Positions 25,837-35,349 are shown, counted from the stretch's first letter. The stretch: DNA of 64,000 nt from Myxococcales bacterium (GCA_013297655.1 JAAFHV010000014.1:1-64000); one strand, 5' to 3'. The notes: generated from the sequence alone by a model not told the origin. Numbers and translations: made by a program.

Positions 25837-27294
25837 TCAGTCCGGGAATTTCCCGTTCCACCAAATCCACGCTTCGCTCGCCCCTGCCCGCGCGACGTCG
25901 GCGAGGAGCTCGACCCGGGCGGCGGCGCCGAAGCCCGCCGTCCAAAACCACCGGAACATGAGGAGGCGGTTCATTCGGTAGCGCTCGAAGGCCGCGCCGT
26001 GCTCGCGGAACAAGTATTTGCAGCCGAGCGCCTCGCCGATCACCATCCCGGAGACGAACGCGTCCTCGTGGCTGGCGAAGGTCGTGTAGTCGCCGCAGAA
26101 CCAGACGCGGTTTTTTCCCTGAATCGCGCGGAGGTCGAGCCGCGCCTTGATCGCCGCTTCGTCCGGGATCATGTGGGAGAAGGCCTGGATCTTCTGCGTG
26201 CCTTGGTAGGGCGTCTCGCGCTCGGTGGAGATCACCGACACGAGCACGTGGCCTTCGACTTTGCCGTCGAGCTCCGCCGCGCGCTTCATGTCGTAGGTCA
26301 TCGAGCCGTCGAGCTTCGCGTTCGGGGTTGGGTTCTCGGAGCGGTAGTGGAAGAAAATGCCCGGCGCCGGGCTCGCGAGCACTTGCGGATCTTGGTGCAG
26401 GTACGCGACCGCCGGCTCGTAGCGAAACGTGCCGAGCAAGCGTGTCTCGTCGTCGCTCGGGGAGTCGAGGAGGGCGAGCGCGGTTTTGGCGTCGGTCGCG
26501 ATGACGACTTGGTCGTAGCGCTCGGCATTTCCCTTGTCGTCGCGCACGGTGACGCTGCCATTGTTGCGCACGACGGAGGTGACCTTCGTGCCGAGGAACT
26601 GGCGAAACTCGAAGCTCCGCGTGAGGCGCGCGATGTACTCGCGGGTGCCGCCGTCGATGGTGCGCCAGGTGGTGGGGCTGAAGAACGAGATCGTGCCGTA
26701 ACGAAACATCATCGAGAGTGACCACGCCGGGCTGTCGAGCAGAGTCTCCCGCGTGACGAGGAAGAGCGACAGCAGCGGGCAGAGGCCCTTCGCGATGAAC
26801 TCGGCGTCGTAGTCACCGGAGTTGGGGAGGCCGGGCACAGCGCGCTCCAAGAAGTACGAAATCGGCTTTCGTTGCATCTCGAGGGAGAGGGAGGCCACCT
26901 CGAACATGAGCTGCTCGAAGCGACTGGCCTGCTTCTCGATTCGGCGAAAGAGGTCCGTCTGCCGGAACGACGCGTCGGTGCCCCAAGTGTCGCGTTCACC
27001 CTCTTTTTCCGAGGGAAACGACACGACGAGGGTGGCCCCTGCCGCGCTGGTGCGCACCTTGTATCGCTGGAACATGCAATAAAGGTTCGGATACGCCCAT
27101 GGGAGGGTGATCATGACGCCCATATCGACGTGCGCGTCGGTGCCGGCGAACGGGTGCGCGAACGCGTGCCCACCCAGCGCCGGAAACGCCTCGTAGATGG
27201 TGACGTCGTACTTCTGCGCGAGTGTCCACGCAGCCCCGAGGCCCGCCGCGCCACCGCCCACCACCGCAACTCGCTCGCGCCTTCCAAATGCCAT
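25837..27294 (-). CDS. FAD-dependent amine-oxidase-like oxidoreductase
   Basis: A 485-residue flavoprotein. The N terminus is a Rossmann dinucleotide-binding motif (VAVVGGGAAGLGAAWTLA), followed by an acidic strand (TIYEAFPALGGHA). The C-terminal FAD contact GDYTTFASHEDAFVSGMVIGEAL is typical of the NAD/FAD-binding group COG2907 and of phytoene-desaturase-like amine oxidases. The substrate is unknown; relatives often sit beside fatty-acid-modifying genes. It is transcribed divergently from a second flavin oxidoreductase, 58 bases away. A perfect palindrome overlaps its start codon, so both genes may answer to the same regulator. Confidence 0.82.
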   Translation of the reverse strand: MAFGRRERVAVVGGGAAGLGAAWTLAQKYDVTIYEAFPALGGHAFAHPFAGTDAHVDMGVMITLPWAYPNLYCMFQRYKVRTSAAGATLVVSFPSEKEGERDTWGTDASFRQTDLFRRIEKQASRFEQLMFEVASLSLEMQRKPISYFLERAVPGLPNSGDYDAEFIAKGLCPLLSLFLVTRETLLDSPAWSLSMMFRYGTISFFSPTTWRTIDGGTREYIARLTRSFEFRQFLGTKVTSVVRNNGSVTVRDDKGNAERYDQVVIATDAKTALALLDSPSDDETRLLGTFRYEPAVAYLHQDPQVLASPAPGIFFHYRSENPTPNAKLDGSMTYDMKRAAELDGKVEGHVLVSVISTERETPYQGTQKIQAFSHMIPDEAAIKARLDLRAIQGKNRVWFCGDYTTFASHEDAFVSGMVIGEALGCKYLFREHGAAFERYRMNRLLMFRWFWTAGFGAAARVELLADVARAGASEAWIWWNGKFPD

Positions 27295-27304
27295 TCAGTG
27301 AATG
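27292..27304. promoter_or_regulatory. Palindrome in the divergent promoter of two flavin oxidoreductases
   Basis: CATTCA-g-TGAATG is a perfect inverted repeat. Its left arm is the start codon of the minus-strand oxidoreductase, and the plus-strand gene starts 48 bases away. It could be an operator. Confidence 0.35.
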
Positions 27305-27352
27305 CTAGAGTCTTCGTGGGGTGTGCACAATCACGCTCTTGGAGGAGCGGCC

Positions 27353-29065
27353 ATGGAAGAGCATTATCGGCGCGTACCGCTGTGGCCCCGGGGATACGCG
27401 CCGAACCGCGCGCGCAGGTCGGAGGGGGTCGAGATCCTCCGCGAGGAGTCGCCCGCGCGCAAAGGCACGCCCACGCCCTTCACCCCCCAGGCCAACGAGG
27501 CCGAGCTGCGCAGCTACAGCGAAATTCAGCACTGCCGCGCCACCATTTACACTCCGCAGACGGAAGAGGCCTTGCGCGCGCTCGTGCTGGAGCTCGCGAA
27601 GCCGGACCGGCGAATCACGTTTCGCGCGGGGGGCTGCTCGCTCGACGGCCAGTCGCTCAACGAGGACATCGTCATCTTTTTGGACGCGTTGGACGACATC
27701 GAGGTCGACGACGATCCGGTGCGCCCCACGGTGAAGGTGGGCGCCGGCGCGTGCTGGGGCGATATCGTGCGCTCGCTGGAGCCACGGGGCCTCGTGCCGG
27801 GAGTGGCAGTCACGGCGAGCCGCGCCACCGCCGGGGGCACCGCCTCGGTCGACGGCGTGTCGCGGTTCACGTCGACCCTCGGCAAAGAGTCCACCTTCAT
27901 CGAGCGCTTCCGTTTCCTCACGATCGACGGCGAATTTCACGAGATCCGTCGCACCGCGACCGACCCGTTCGAGCGCGCGCTCTACCTCGCCGTCATCGGC
28001 GGGTACGGGTATTTGGGAGTCATCGTGAACCTCACCTACGCGGTGCTTCGGCCCAAGGTAGAGGGCGATCCGCGCGCGCGCCTCCGTGTTCGCACGCGGG
28101 TCCGAAAATCGGAGAGCGTGGACACCTTCGCCGATCCGGGGCGTGGGGTATCGCCAGAGCTGCCCGAGGCTCCGCGCGCTGCGCTCGAGAGTCCGGGGCA
28201 CCCCGCGGTCGCGCCGAAACGGGCTGGCGCCTGCCGCACCATCGCGAGAGGGTTTCACGCGCGCTTCGAGGAGATGAAAGCCGACTTGCGCGCGTCGCTC
28301 TCGGAAGAACGCACGTTTCCAGACAACCCGCGCGCGTTCTACGGAGTGGTGTGCCCGGGGGTGCGTCCCCGCGGGCTCGCGTTCGAGTCCACCTACGTGC
28401 GCACCCACGACACCAAACCGATGCTCCAGCACATTCCCACCCACCCGCTCCGCCCCTTGGCCGAGTGGGTCGCGCGCTGGCGCTACACGAGTGAGCTCTT
28501 TTGGTGGGCCACCTATCAAATGTTCGAGGAGGGCACCGACTACGTGGACGACGTGTTCGGATACACGTTCTTCATGGACGGAAACGTGCGCACCCACGGC
28601 ATCGAGCGTCGCCTGGGGCTTCGCACCTATACCCTCCAGCAGACCTACGTCATCCCGTTCCGGCCCGATTCGCTCGAGCGCTTCTTGGAGCGTGCGCTCG
28701 CGTTCTTCGAGGTGCGCAAGCTGTTGCCGCTGCTCTTCGACGTGCTCTACGTCCCGAAGGACGACGTGCTGCTCTCCGCCAGCCGCGGGATGGATGGCTT
28801 CGCCGTCACGATCGCCTTCGAGACCCAAGACGACAACGAGCTGAAAACACGAGAGAACGCGCTCCGCGACCTTTCGCGTATTTGCCTATCCGAGGGCGGC
28901 CGCGTTCACCTCGGGAAGACGGTGTGCGTCGACCAAGACGTGCTCGCGGAGATGTACGCGCCGGTGCTCGGTGTGCTCGCCGACCTGAAAAAGAAGCTCG
29001 ATCCGGACGGTGTTCTCAAAAACGAGCTCCTCACCCGCATGTTCCCCGACCTCGCCGCGCAGTAG
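27353..29065 (+). CDS. FAD-linked oxidoreductase (PCMH-type FAD-binding domain)
   Basis: A 570-residue flavoprotein of the FAD/FMN-containing dehydrogenase family (GlcD/ALO-like). The PCMH-type domain is visible from about residue 60: RATIYTPQTEEALRALVLE, then RITFRAGGCSLDGQSLN, then GLVPGVAVTASRATAGGTAS. The C-terminal half is the substrate domain and ends in KLDPDGVLKNELLTRMFP, as in D-arabinono-lactone oxidase relatives. The ATG at 27353 has GGAGG seven bases upstream and is preferred to the frame start at 27302. The region around residues 255-300 is less ordered in composition than its surroundings. The substrate is unknown; the divergent partner is another flavoprotein. Confidence 0.82.
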   Translation: MEEHYRRVPLWPRGYAPNRARRSEGVEILREESPARKGTPTPFTPQANEAELRSYSEIQHCRATIYTPQTEEALRALVLELAKPDRRITFRAGGCSLDGQSLNEDIVIFLDALDDIEVDDDPVRPTVKVGAGACWGDIVRSLEPRGLVPGVAVTASRATAGGTASVDGVSRFTSTLGKESTFIERFRFLTIDGEFHEIRRTATDPFERALYLAVIGGYGYLGVIVNLTYAVLRPKVEGDPRARLRVRTRVRKSESVDTFADPGRGVSPELPEAPRAALESPGHPAVAPKRAGACRTIARGFHARFEEMKADLRASLSEERTFPDNPRAFYGVVCPGVRPRGLAFESTYVRTHDTKPMLQHIPTHPLRPLAEWVARWRYTSELFWWATYQMFEEGTDYVDDVFGYTFFMDGNVRTHGIERRLGLRTYTLQQTYVIPFRPDSLERFLERALAFFEVRKLLPLLFDVLYVPKDDVLLSASRGMDGFAVTIAFETQDDNELKTRENALRDLSRICLSEGGRVHLGKTVCVDQDVLAEMYAPVLGVLADLKKKLDPDGVLKNELLTRMFPDLAAQ

Positions 29066-29091
29066 CGCTCGCGTCGTCGGCGCCCCGCCCT

Positions 29092-29520
29092 TCAGCGGAG
29101 CGCGCCCTTGACCAAGTAGAGAACGAGCCCACCTCGCGCCGTCCACGCGAGCGTGCGAACCCAATTGGTGAGCACGAGGCGGGCGTGGGCGCCCGTGTCG
29201 AAGCCCGACGCGAGCTTTTCGTGCATGGGCACCTGAAGGAAGAACGTAGATGCCCATACGACGGCCAGGAGCGCCAGGCCCACGTAACGAAGGGCGCGGT
29301 CTTCCCCCGGAAGTGTGGCGAGCCAAATCGCGCTCGCGAGCTCGATGAGCATCGGCACGATGACCACCCACGTGGTGCGCTCGGTGTGCGCGCGCTCGTA
29401 GGCGGCGGAGGCCGACTCGGGCACCGCCGCGAAGAGGGGATAATGCACAATCTGGACGAACCAGATGAGGCCCACCATGAACAGCGTAGAAGCGAGTTGG
29501 ACGAGGAGCGCGGATTTCAT
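29092..29520 (-). CDS. DUF1772-like integral membrane protein
   Basis: A 142-residue protein with four predicted membrane helices (at about 5-25, 48-70, 78-98 and 118-138). It resembles the DUF1772 family, whose function is unknown. A FVQIVHYPLFAAVP stretch after the first helix and FFLQVPMHEKLASGF in the second half are typical of that group. Its start is 3 bases downstream of the stop of a DUF2237 gene on the same strand, so the two form an operon. Confidence 0.72.
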   Translation of the reverse strand: MKSALLVQLASTLFMVGLIWFVQIVHYPLFAAVPESASAAYERAHTERTTWVVIVPMLIELASAIWLATLPGEDRALRYVGLALLAVVWASTFFLQVPMHEKLASGFDTGAHARLVLTNWVRTLAWTARGGLVLYLVKGALR

Positions 29521-29523
29521 GTC

Positions 29524-30054
29524 TCAGCGCTCCGGGGCGACCACGTGCATGCGCAGGGCCTCCGCCGGCACGATAGAAGCTGCGCGCGCGTGGGTGGCCG
29601 CGACGACCACCGGAGGAGCGACCCCCGCTTCGTGGGCTTCACGCCACCGCGCCGCGCACACGCACCACCGCTGGCCGGGCGCGAGCCCAGGGAAGCCGCC
29701 TCGCGGAGTGACGAGATCGTTGCCTTGGCCGCGCGTGTAGTCGAGAAACTCGCGTGTCATCTTGGCGCACACCACGTGGCGCCCGGTGTCGGCTTCGCCG
29801 GTGGAGCAGAGGCCATCACGAAAGTAGCCCGTGAGCGGATCGCCCGAGCACGACTCCAGCTTTTGGCCGTCGAGGTTCTTGTCGTCTTCGCGCCCCACCA
29901 CCAGCGCGGGCGGGAGCGGGCACGACTCACTCGACGGCGCGGATGACGCCGCGGCAAGCGGACCACCCGCGGGCGACGAGCCGCGCGGATCACGCGCGCA
30001 GCCCGCCGCGAAGAGGAGCACCAAAGGCCACCGTGCCGACGTTCGCGAGCGCAT
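29524..30054 (-). CDS. DUF2237 domain lipoprotein
   Basis: A 176-residue protein. The start at 30054 gives a lipoprotein signal (WPLVLLFAAGC); the in-frame Arg-rich extension upstream is not credible. The mature part is a DUF2237 domain: SGDPLTGYFRDGLCSTGEADTG, then CAKMTREFLDYTRGQGNDL, then WCVCAARWREAHEAGVAPPV. DUF2237 proteins are usually cytoplasmic and uncharacterised, so attachment of the domain to an export signal is unusual. It precedes a DUF1772-like membrane protein by 3 bases. Confidence 0.78.
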   Translation of the reverse strand: MRSRTSARWPLVLLFAAGCARDPRGSSPAGGPLAAASSAPSSESCPLPPALVVGREDDKNLDGQKLESCSGDPLTGYFRDGLCSTGEADTGRHVVCAKMTREFLDYTRGQGNDLVTPRGGFPGLAPGQRWCVCAARWREAHEAGVAPPVVVAATHARAASIVPAEALRMHVVAPER

Positions 30055-30279
30055 AGATGACGGACTATTCGGCCTCGCCGCGCGAACGACAAGCCCTCTC
30101 GTGGGGAGACGTCGCCTCGGGGAGCCGAGCTCCGCGGAACCTGGTCGCGCGCGGCGCTTGGCGCGCCTCCTCCGCGGCTGGCACGACTTTCGTCGCGGTT
30201 TTGGTGACCGTGGTCGCTCCACGGGCTAACTCCTCGTGACGATGGCATTCGGGCGCGCGGCGTCTTCGGGGAGGGCACG

Positions 30280-31203
30280 TTGACGTCGTGGCCGAGGCTC
30301 GCTCGTGTGGCGTTCGGAGCCGTGCTTTTTGCGGGTCTCGTCGCTTCGTGCGTTCCGCCGGACGAGGTGGAGGCGCCGGTGGTACGTCGCACGCCGCGGA
30401 GCTCGAAGCCGTTCGATCCGTTCGGCGCGGCGGCGGGTGACGCCGGCGAGCCTACGTTCGCGTGCGGCGACACAGAGGCGGGGTTCGACGCGTTCATGAT
30501 GGACTTCGGCAGCTACGCGGTGTCGCAGCGCGTGTCGTCGCACACGGTGGAGTCTGCCCTCGGCGCGGTGACCTACGATCCCCAGGTGATCGCGCTCGAT
30601 CGATCGCAGCGCGCGTTCAAAGTCACCTTCGAAGAGTTCTACGCGAAGCACGTGACGGCGGGCCGCCTCGCGCGCGGGCGTGCGCTCTTGCAGTCGCAGG
30701 GGCCGCTGTTTGCCCGCATCGAAGCGCGCTTCGGAGTGCCGGCGCCGGTGGTGGCCGCGATATGGGGCCTCGAGACCGAGTACGGGCGCAACACCGGTTC
30801 GATGTCGTGTTTTCGTGCGCTCGCGACTCTGGCCTACGACTGCCGACGATCGGCGCGGTTCCGCGGTGAGCTGCTCGCGGCGCTCCGCATCGTCGATCGA
30901 GGGGATTTGCCGCCCGAGGCGATGCGGGGGGCGTGGGCGGGTGAGCTGGGGCAGACTCAGTTTTTGCCTTCGTCGTACGAGAAGTTCGCCCTCGACTTCG
31001 ACGGTGACCGCCGCGCGGACCTCATTGGCAGCAGCGCCGACGCGCTCGCCTCGACTGCGCATTATCTGGAAGGCCACGGCTGGAAGCCGAACGAGGGGTT
31101 CGAGGCGGGGAGCGCGAATTTCCAAGTGCTCGGCGAGTGGAACGCCTCGGAGGTGTATCGGCGCACGATCGTGGCGTTCGCGAAGAAGCTGGGCGCGAAG
31201 TAG
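30280..31203 (+). CDS. Lytic murein transglycosylase, MltB-like lipoprotein
   Basis: A 307-residue lipoprotein that cleaves peptidoglycan glycan strands, forming 1,6-anhydro-MurNAc. The TTG at 30280 is used because GGGGAGGG lies six bases upstream and it begins the signal ending in LVASC. The family order is clear: a helical N domain, the catalytic Glu in WGLETEYGRNTG, and AGELGQTQFLPSSYEKF followed by DFDGDRRADL. Compared with E. coli MltB it is close to the usual mature length. It probably acts from the outer membrane in wall growth or remodelling. Confidence 0.86.
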   Translation: MTSWPRLARVAFGAVLFAGLVASCVPPDEVEAPVVRRTPRSSKPFDPFGAAAGDAGEPTFACGDTEAGFDAFMMDFGSYAVSQRVSSHTVESALGAVTYDPQVIALDRSQRAFKVTFEEFYAKHVTAGRLARGRALLQSQGPLFARIEARFGVPAPVVAAIWGLETEYGRNTGSMSCFRALATLAYDCRRSARFRGELLAALRIVDRGDLPPEAMRGAWAGELGQTQFLPSSYEKFALDFDGDRRADLIGSSADALASTAHYLEGHGWKPNEGFEAGSANFQVLGEWNASEVYRRTIVAFAKKLGAK

Positions 31204-31353
31204 AGGCGCTTCGGCGGTGGGGCAGGGCGTGACTCGCTCCTCGTCCTCGCCGAGCGGAGCGGTAAAACCGCGGGATCCATCGCGCGCCTCGGCCGGGTAC
31301 AGCGTGGCCAGGGGGCCTGCCTTGCGGCACTCGCGGCCCATGGTACCGTGCCA

Positions 31354-33054
31354 ATGGCCCGGATGAAGACGCGGTTTGCCCAGCGCTCGAGGCTCGCGTC
31401 GGTCCGGCGCCGCCTCATCACGACCTCCGTGGGCATCGCGTTGGGGCTGCTCACCGGCGCATGTGGCGACGACGAGCGCGCGCGCGTCACCGAGCAGGTA
31501 CCCGAGCTTCCCTTCGTCGTTGGCCCTTCGCCGCTGCGCCGCCTCTCGAACAGCGAGTACGCCAACGCGCTCGCCGACCTCTTCCCGAGCGTGCACGTCG
31601 ACACCCCCGGCCTCCCGAACGACACCGTCGTCGCCGGGTTCGAGAACGCAGCCGAGGCGCAGAAGCCCTCCGACGTTCGTGTCGCGCGCTACGAAACCAT
31701 TGCCAATCTCTATGCGCGCGAGGCCACCCTCGATAGCCAACGAACACGCGCGCTCTTGGGCTGTACTTGGGAATCGCCGAGCAAGGCAGAAGCCTGCGCG
31801 ACCGCGTTCGTCGAGACGTGGGGCGAAAAGACCTTCCGCCGGCCTCTCACCAGCGGCGAGCGTGATCGGTTGTCCGTCAATTTCCAACGTTGGCGCGCGT
31901 CGATCGACTTCGAGGGGGCGGTTCGCCTCACGCTCGCGACCATGCTCCAAGCGCCACAATTCCTCTATCGCGCCGAGCCGGAGCCCGAAGGCGCGGCGCC
32001 GGGGACCATCGTCCCGCTCGACGGTTACGCGATGGCGAGCCGACTCTCGTTCTTCTTGTGGGAGAGCACTCCAGACGAAGCGCTGCTGGAGGCGGCACGA
32101 AAGAACGAGCTCTCTACCGCGACCCAAGTGCGCGCCCAGGCGACGCGCATGTTGGCCTCCCCGCGCGCGCGACGAACCTACTGGAGCTTTCATCGGCAGT
32201 GGCTCGGGCTCGGCCGGATATTGGAAGAAGAGCACGCGGCGCGCACGGCAGAGGTGGACCCGGCGTGGACCTCCGCGACGGCCCTCTCCGCGCAGCAGGA
32301 GTCGCGCCTCTTCGTGGAGAACGTGCTCGCCGACGGTGGCTCGTTCGGAGATCTCATGACGAGCCGAAGGGCCTGGGTCGACGGCGAAATGGCTCGTATT
32401 TATGGCCTCCAGGCGCCTTCGGGGGCGGGCTTCGTGGAGGCGACCCTGCCGCTCGGCGAGCGCGCCGGCATCCCCACGCGGGCGGCGTTTTTGGCGGCCA
32501 CCTCCCACCGCGGGAGCACGTCGCCTCCGATTCGAGGAAACGCGATTCAGCTTCGCATGCTCTGCCAAGCTGCCACCCCTCCGCCCCCTGACGCCGATCT
32601 CTCCGTGCCGGCGCCGAAACCGGGAGACGAGCCGAAGACCACGCGCGGGCTCTTCGAGCTTCGAACGAGCCCCCCGTCTTGCCAGACGTGCCATGCCTCG
32701 CTCAACGGATTCGGGTTCGGGTTCGAGAGCTATTCGGCCTCCGGCGCGCACCGAAAGAGCGAGCACGGGCTCCCCGTCGATACCCGAGGATCGATCCTCT
32801 ATACCGATGTCGACGGGGAGTACGAAGGCCCCGTCGCCCTCGTGGGGAAGCTCGCGAAGAGCCGCGCGGTGAAGCGCTGCGCGACGTTGCAGTGGATGCG
32901 CTACGCGATGGGCCGCGCGCCCGCGGACGACGAAATCGCGGTCGCCGATGCGCTCACCGATCGCTTCGTCGCGGGTGACGACGTGCGCGCCCTCCTCGTC
33001 GATGTGGTGACCACGAACAGCTTCCGCATGCGTCGGATTCGAGGCACGAAATGA
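31354..33054 (+). CDS. DUF1592/DUF1588/DUF1585 lipoprotein (planctomycete-type, cytochrome-like motif)
   Basis: A 566-residue exported protein with a lipobox (GLLTGAC). It contains the domain chain often annotated DUF1587-DUF1592-DUF1588-DUF1585: LRRLSNSEYANALADLF, then FRRPLTSGERDRL, then FFLWESTPDEALLEAA, then HRGSTSPPIRGN, and a CQTCHASLNGFGFGFE block. The CQTCH is a c-type heme motif, so heme attachment is possible. Start options are ATG 31354 and 31363. A DUF1552 gene follows after 49 bases. The two families almost always occur together in planctomycetes and myxobacteria; their role is unknown. Confidence 0.85.
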   Translation: MARMKTRFAQRSRLASVRRRLITTSVGIALGLLTGACGDDERARVTEQVPELPFVVGPSPLRRLSNSEYANALADLFPSVHVDTPGLPNDTVVAGFENAAEAQKPSDVRVARYETIANLYAREATLDSQRTRALLGCTWESPSKAEACATAFVETWGEKTFRRPLTSGERDRLSVNFQRWRASIDFEGAVRLTLATMLQAPQFLYRAEPEPEGAAPGTIVPLDGYAMASRLSFFLWESTPDEALLEAARKNELSTATQVRAQATRMLASPRARRTYWSFHRQWLGLGRILEEEHAARTAEVDPAWTSATALSAQQESRLFVENVLADGGSFGDLMTSRRAWVDGEMARIYGLQAPSGAGFVEATLPLGERAGIPTRAAFLAATSHRGSTSPPIRGNAIQLRMLCQAATPPPPDADLSVPAPKPGDEPKTTRGLFELRTSPPSCQTCHASLNGFGFGFESYSASGAHRKSEHGLPVDTRGSILYTDVDGEYEGPVALVGKLAKSRAVKRCATLQWMRYAMGRAPADDEIAVADALTDRFVAGDDVRALLVDVVTTNSFRMRRIRGTK

Positions 33055-33103
33055 AAACGAGCCTGAAGAGCCCGATTTCGGCGGGGAAAAGCGGGGGGAC
33101 GGC

Positions 33104-34531
33104 ATGACACCGACGCGGCGCCAGCTCCTCCGCGCGCTCGGCTTGGGTGGCCTCGCTGCGCTCCTCGGCAATGGCAGCTCGGCGCTCGCCGACCCCGCTC
33201 CCGCGCCGAAGCGGGTGGTCTTCTTCGTGACGCCCCATGGTCACGTGCCCAAGGCCTGGACGCTCCCGATCCCCGGAGGCTCCACGACCGAGGTCGCGAC
33301 GCGCTCGCTCTCGGCGCTCGCGCCCGTCGAGATGAGCACCGTGCTCCGGCCGCTTCACCCGTTCCGCGATCGTCTGATCGCGATCGAGGGGCTCTCCCAC
33401 ACGTCCGTCCTCGCCGACGTGGCGGGGATCATGCGCGAGGGTGGCGATTTGAACAGCCACTCGATCTCGGTCGCGGGCCTCCTCACCGGGGGTCGTGCAC
33501 TGCAAAGAAACGGCGCGCCGTGCACCGGCGGTATGCGCTCGATCGATCAGGAGATCGCGGCGCGCATGGCGGCGCCGGGGCGCTTTGGTTCTCGTGTGTA
33601 TGGCGCAGATTACGTCCCGAACCAAACCATCGCGCCTTTCTCGTTCCTTGGCCCCGGGCAGGCTTCGCCGATCGTGAACGATCCGACCACGGCGTTCGCG
33701 GATCTGTTGGGCCGGGGCACGCCGCGACCCGGCTCTGGCGCGCGGGAGGACATGATCGCGGCGCAGCGCTCGTCGGTGCTCGACACCGTCGCGCGCGAGT
33801 ACGAAGCGCTCGCCCCGCGCCTCGACGCAGAAGGGCGCGCGCGCCTGGAAGACCACAAAAACCTGGTCCGCGACCTCGAAAAGAGCCTCGCTGTGCCCGC
33901 GCCGAAGTGCGAAGGAGCTCTCGACAAATCCGGGCACTCCACCACGCAGTTCATGCGCCTCGTGAAGCTCGCGTTCGCCTGCGATCTCACGCGCGTCGTC
34001 ACCTACGTGGCGCCCGTGCCCCCGTGCTCCGAGATTGGCCACTCGCCGGCGCAGAACATCCATGGGTATGCCCATCAGTCGATCGAGGGCGACACCTCCT
34101 GCGGGCAAATGTACGACCCTGTCGCCGAACGCGCGCTCACCGATCTCGGCGTGTTCTATGCCCAGCATTTCGCGTTTTTGCTCGCGGAGCTCGACTCGGT
34201 AAAAGAAGGCGCCGGCACGGTGCTCGACAATACGGCGGTGCTTTGGCTCACCGAGCTCGCGACCCCGACTCATCAAATGCACGACGTGCTCACGGTCGTC
34301 GCCGGCGGCCTCGGTGGTGCCTTTCACACTGGGCGATACGTGCGTTATCCACGTATCCACGCGAACCCGATCAAGGCCAAGCCGAGCACGGGGCCGGGCC
34401 ATAATCGCCTCTTCGTCAGCCTGCTTCAGGCCCTCGGCGAGCGCGACGAACGCTTCGGCGACGAGACCGTGCAAGGGGCCGACGGCTCGTCGATCTCCCT
34501 CCGCGGTAGGCTCGACGAGCTGCACCGCTGA
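33104..34531 (+). CDS. DUF1552 protein with Tat signal
   Basis: A 475-residue exported protein. The N terminus TRRQLLRALGLGGLAALLG has the RR motif and hydrophobic run of a twin-arginine signal, so it may be folded with a cofactor before export. The rest is a DUF1552 domain, seen in FFVTPHGHVPKAWTLP and SIDQEIAARM. The domain is related to the alkaline-phosphatase/sulfatase-like fold. A strong Shine-Dalgarno (GGGGGGAC) precedes the ATG. It follows its usual DUF1592 partner and converges on a membrane protein gene 27 bases away. Function is unknown. Confidence 0.87.
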   Translation: MTPTRRQLLRALGLGGLAALLGNGSSALADPAPAPKRVVFFVTPHGHVPKAWTLPIPGGSTTEVATRSLSALAPVEMSTVLRPLHPFRDRLIAIEGLSHTSVLADVAGIMREGGDLNSHSISVAGLLTGGRALQRNGAPCTGGMRSIDQEIAARMAAPGRFGSRVYGADYVPNQTIAPFSFLGPGQASPIVNDPTTAFADLLGRGTPRPGSGAREDMIAAQRSSVLDTVAREYEALAPRLDAEGRARLEDHKNLVRDLEKSLAVPAPKCEGALDKSGHSTTQFMRLVKLAFACDLTRVVTYVAPVPPCSEIGHSPAQNIHGYAHQSIEGDTSCGQMYDPVAERALTDLGVFYAQHFAFLLAELDSVKEGAGTVLDNTAVLWLTELATPTHQMHDVLTVVAGGLGGAFHTGRYVRYPRIHANPIKAKPSTGPGHNRLFVSLLQALGERDERFGDETVQGADGSSISLRGRLDELHR

Positions 34532-34558
34532 AAGGCATTCGCGCGGTCGCCTCGTTCT

Positions 34559-35257
34559 TCACGGCGGGCGCGTCACGCTCGCGTTCCACACCGCGGAGCC
34601 GAAGAGCGGCACGAGCCGCACCGCGCGCGCGATGCGGCTCTCGCCCGTGAAGCCGGTCTGCGCTCGTGACTCCTCTACCAGCACGAACAAGAGCGCAGTG
34701 CACACCATCAGATCGAGCGTCATCACGTGAACGAGGGCGGCGCTGCGAAAGGCCGCCGCGTAGATACCCGGGTTTCCCGCGATGAAACCCCAGGCCGATA
34801 ACGCGACGAGCGCGACGACGATTCCCACTTTGGCGACGATGTGGGCGAGCCCGCGGCGCACAATGCTCGCGCGGCGAACCTCGGCGCGGGGCCCGCCGAC
34901 GCGCCGGAGCGCGAGATAAGGCAAGATCGCAAACGCGCCGATCGCGAAGCTCGCGAGCGCGAAGGGCCACGCCGGCAGCCTCCGCGTCGCGCCATCACGA
35001 AGGAGGAAAGAGCTCACGAGCACGGGCACCACGCCGAGCATGGAGAACACCGCGGCGATCGACGGATCGGTGGACCCGAAGCTCCCTGTGAATGCCCCCT
35101 TCACGAGCGCCTTCGTGAGGGCTGCGTCCTCCGGCGGCGCGAGGAGAGCGGCATACGTCGCGAACGCGAGCCAGAGCACCAGCCAGCCCCACGCCACACC
35201 GCGCCCCGCGGGAGGTCGTGTGCTCGGCGAGGCCGAGTCTTGGTGCGCGCCGGCCAT
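34559..35257 (-). CDS. Multi-pass membrane protein, unknown function
   Basis: A 232-residue protein with about five hydrophobic segments (at about 22-42, 68-88, 100-120, 148-168 and 180-205). They include WGWLVLWLAFATYAALLAPP and IVVALVALSAWGFIAGNPG. It has no recognised domain; the arrangement recalls DUF2834-like or small transporter-like proteins, but I would not name one. The start at 35257 opens with a short polar tail before the first helix; a longer frame upstream is arginine-rich and antisense to the adjoining kinase gene. It converges on the DUF1552 gene. Confidence 0.68.
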   Translation of the reverse strand: MAGAHQDSASPSTRPPAGRGVAWGWLVLWLAFATYAALLAPPEDAALTKALVKGAFTGSFGSTDPSIAAVFSMLGVVPVLVSSFLLRDGATRRLPAWPFALASFAIGAFAILPYLALRRVGGPRAEVRRASIVRRGLAHIVAKVGIVVALVALSAWGFIAGNPGIYAAAFRSAALVHVMTLDLMVCTALLFVLVEESRAQTGFTGESRIARAVRLVPLFGSAVWNASVTRPP

Positions 35258-35349
35258 TGGCGGAGAGTACACGATCCGATTGCGCGGGCCGGCCTCCGGA
35301 ATGCTCGAGCGCGATTCGGACCACGCTTTCGACGATGCGCCGCGAGCGT

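Noticed and set aside
28100-28270. Possible double frameshift in the FAD-linked oxidoreductase
   Set aside because: Composition changes locally, but the frame stays open and the alternative frames do not look coding; not enough to call.
30226-33171. A 981-codon minus-strand open frame across the transglycosylase and DUF1592 genes
   Set aside because: Antisense to genes with clear motifs; no start, signal or domain of its own.
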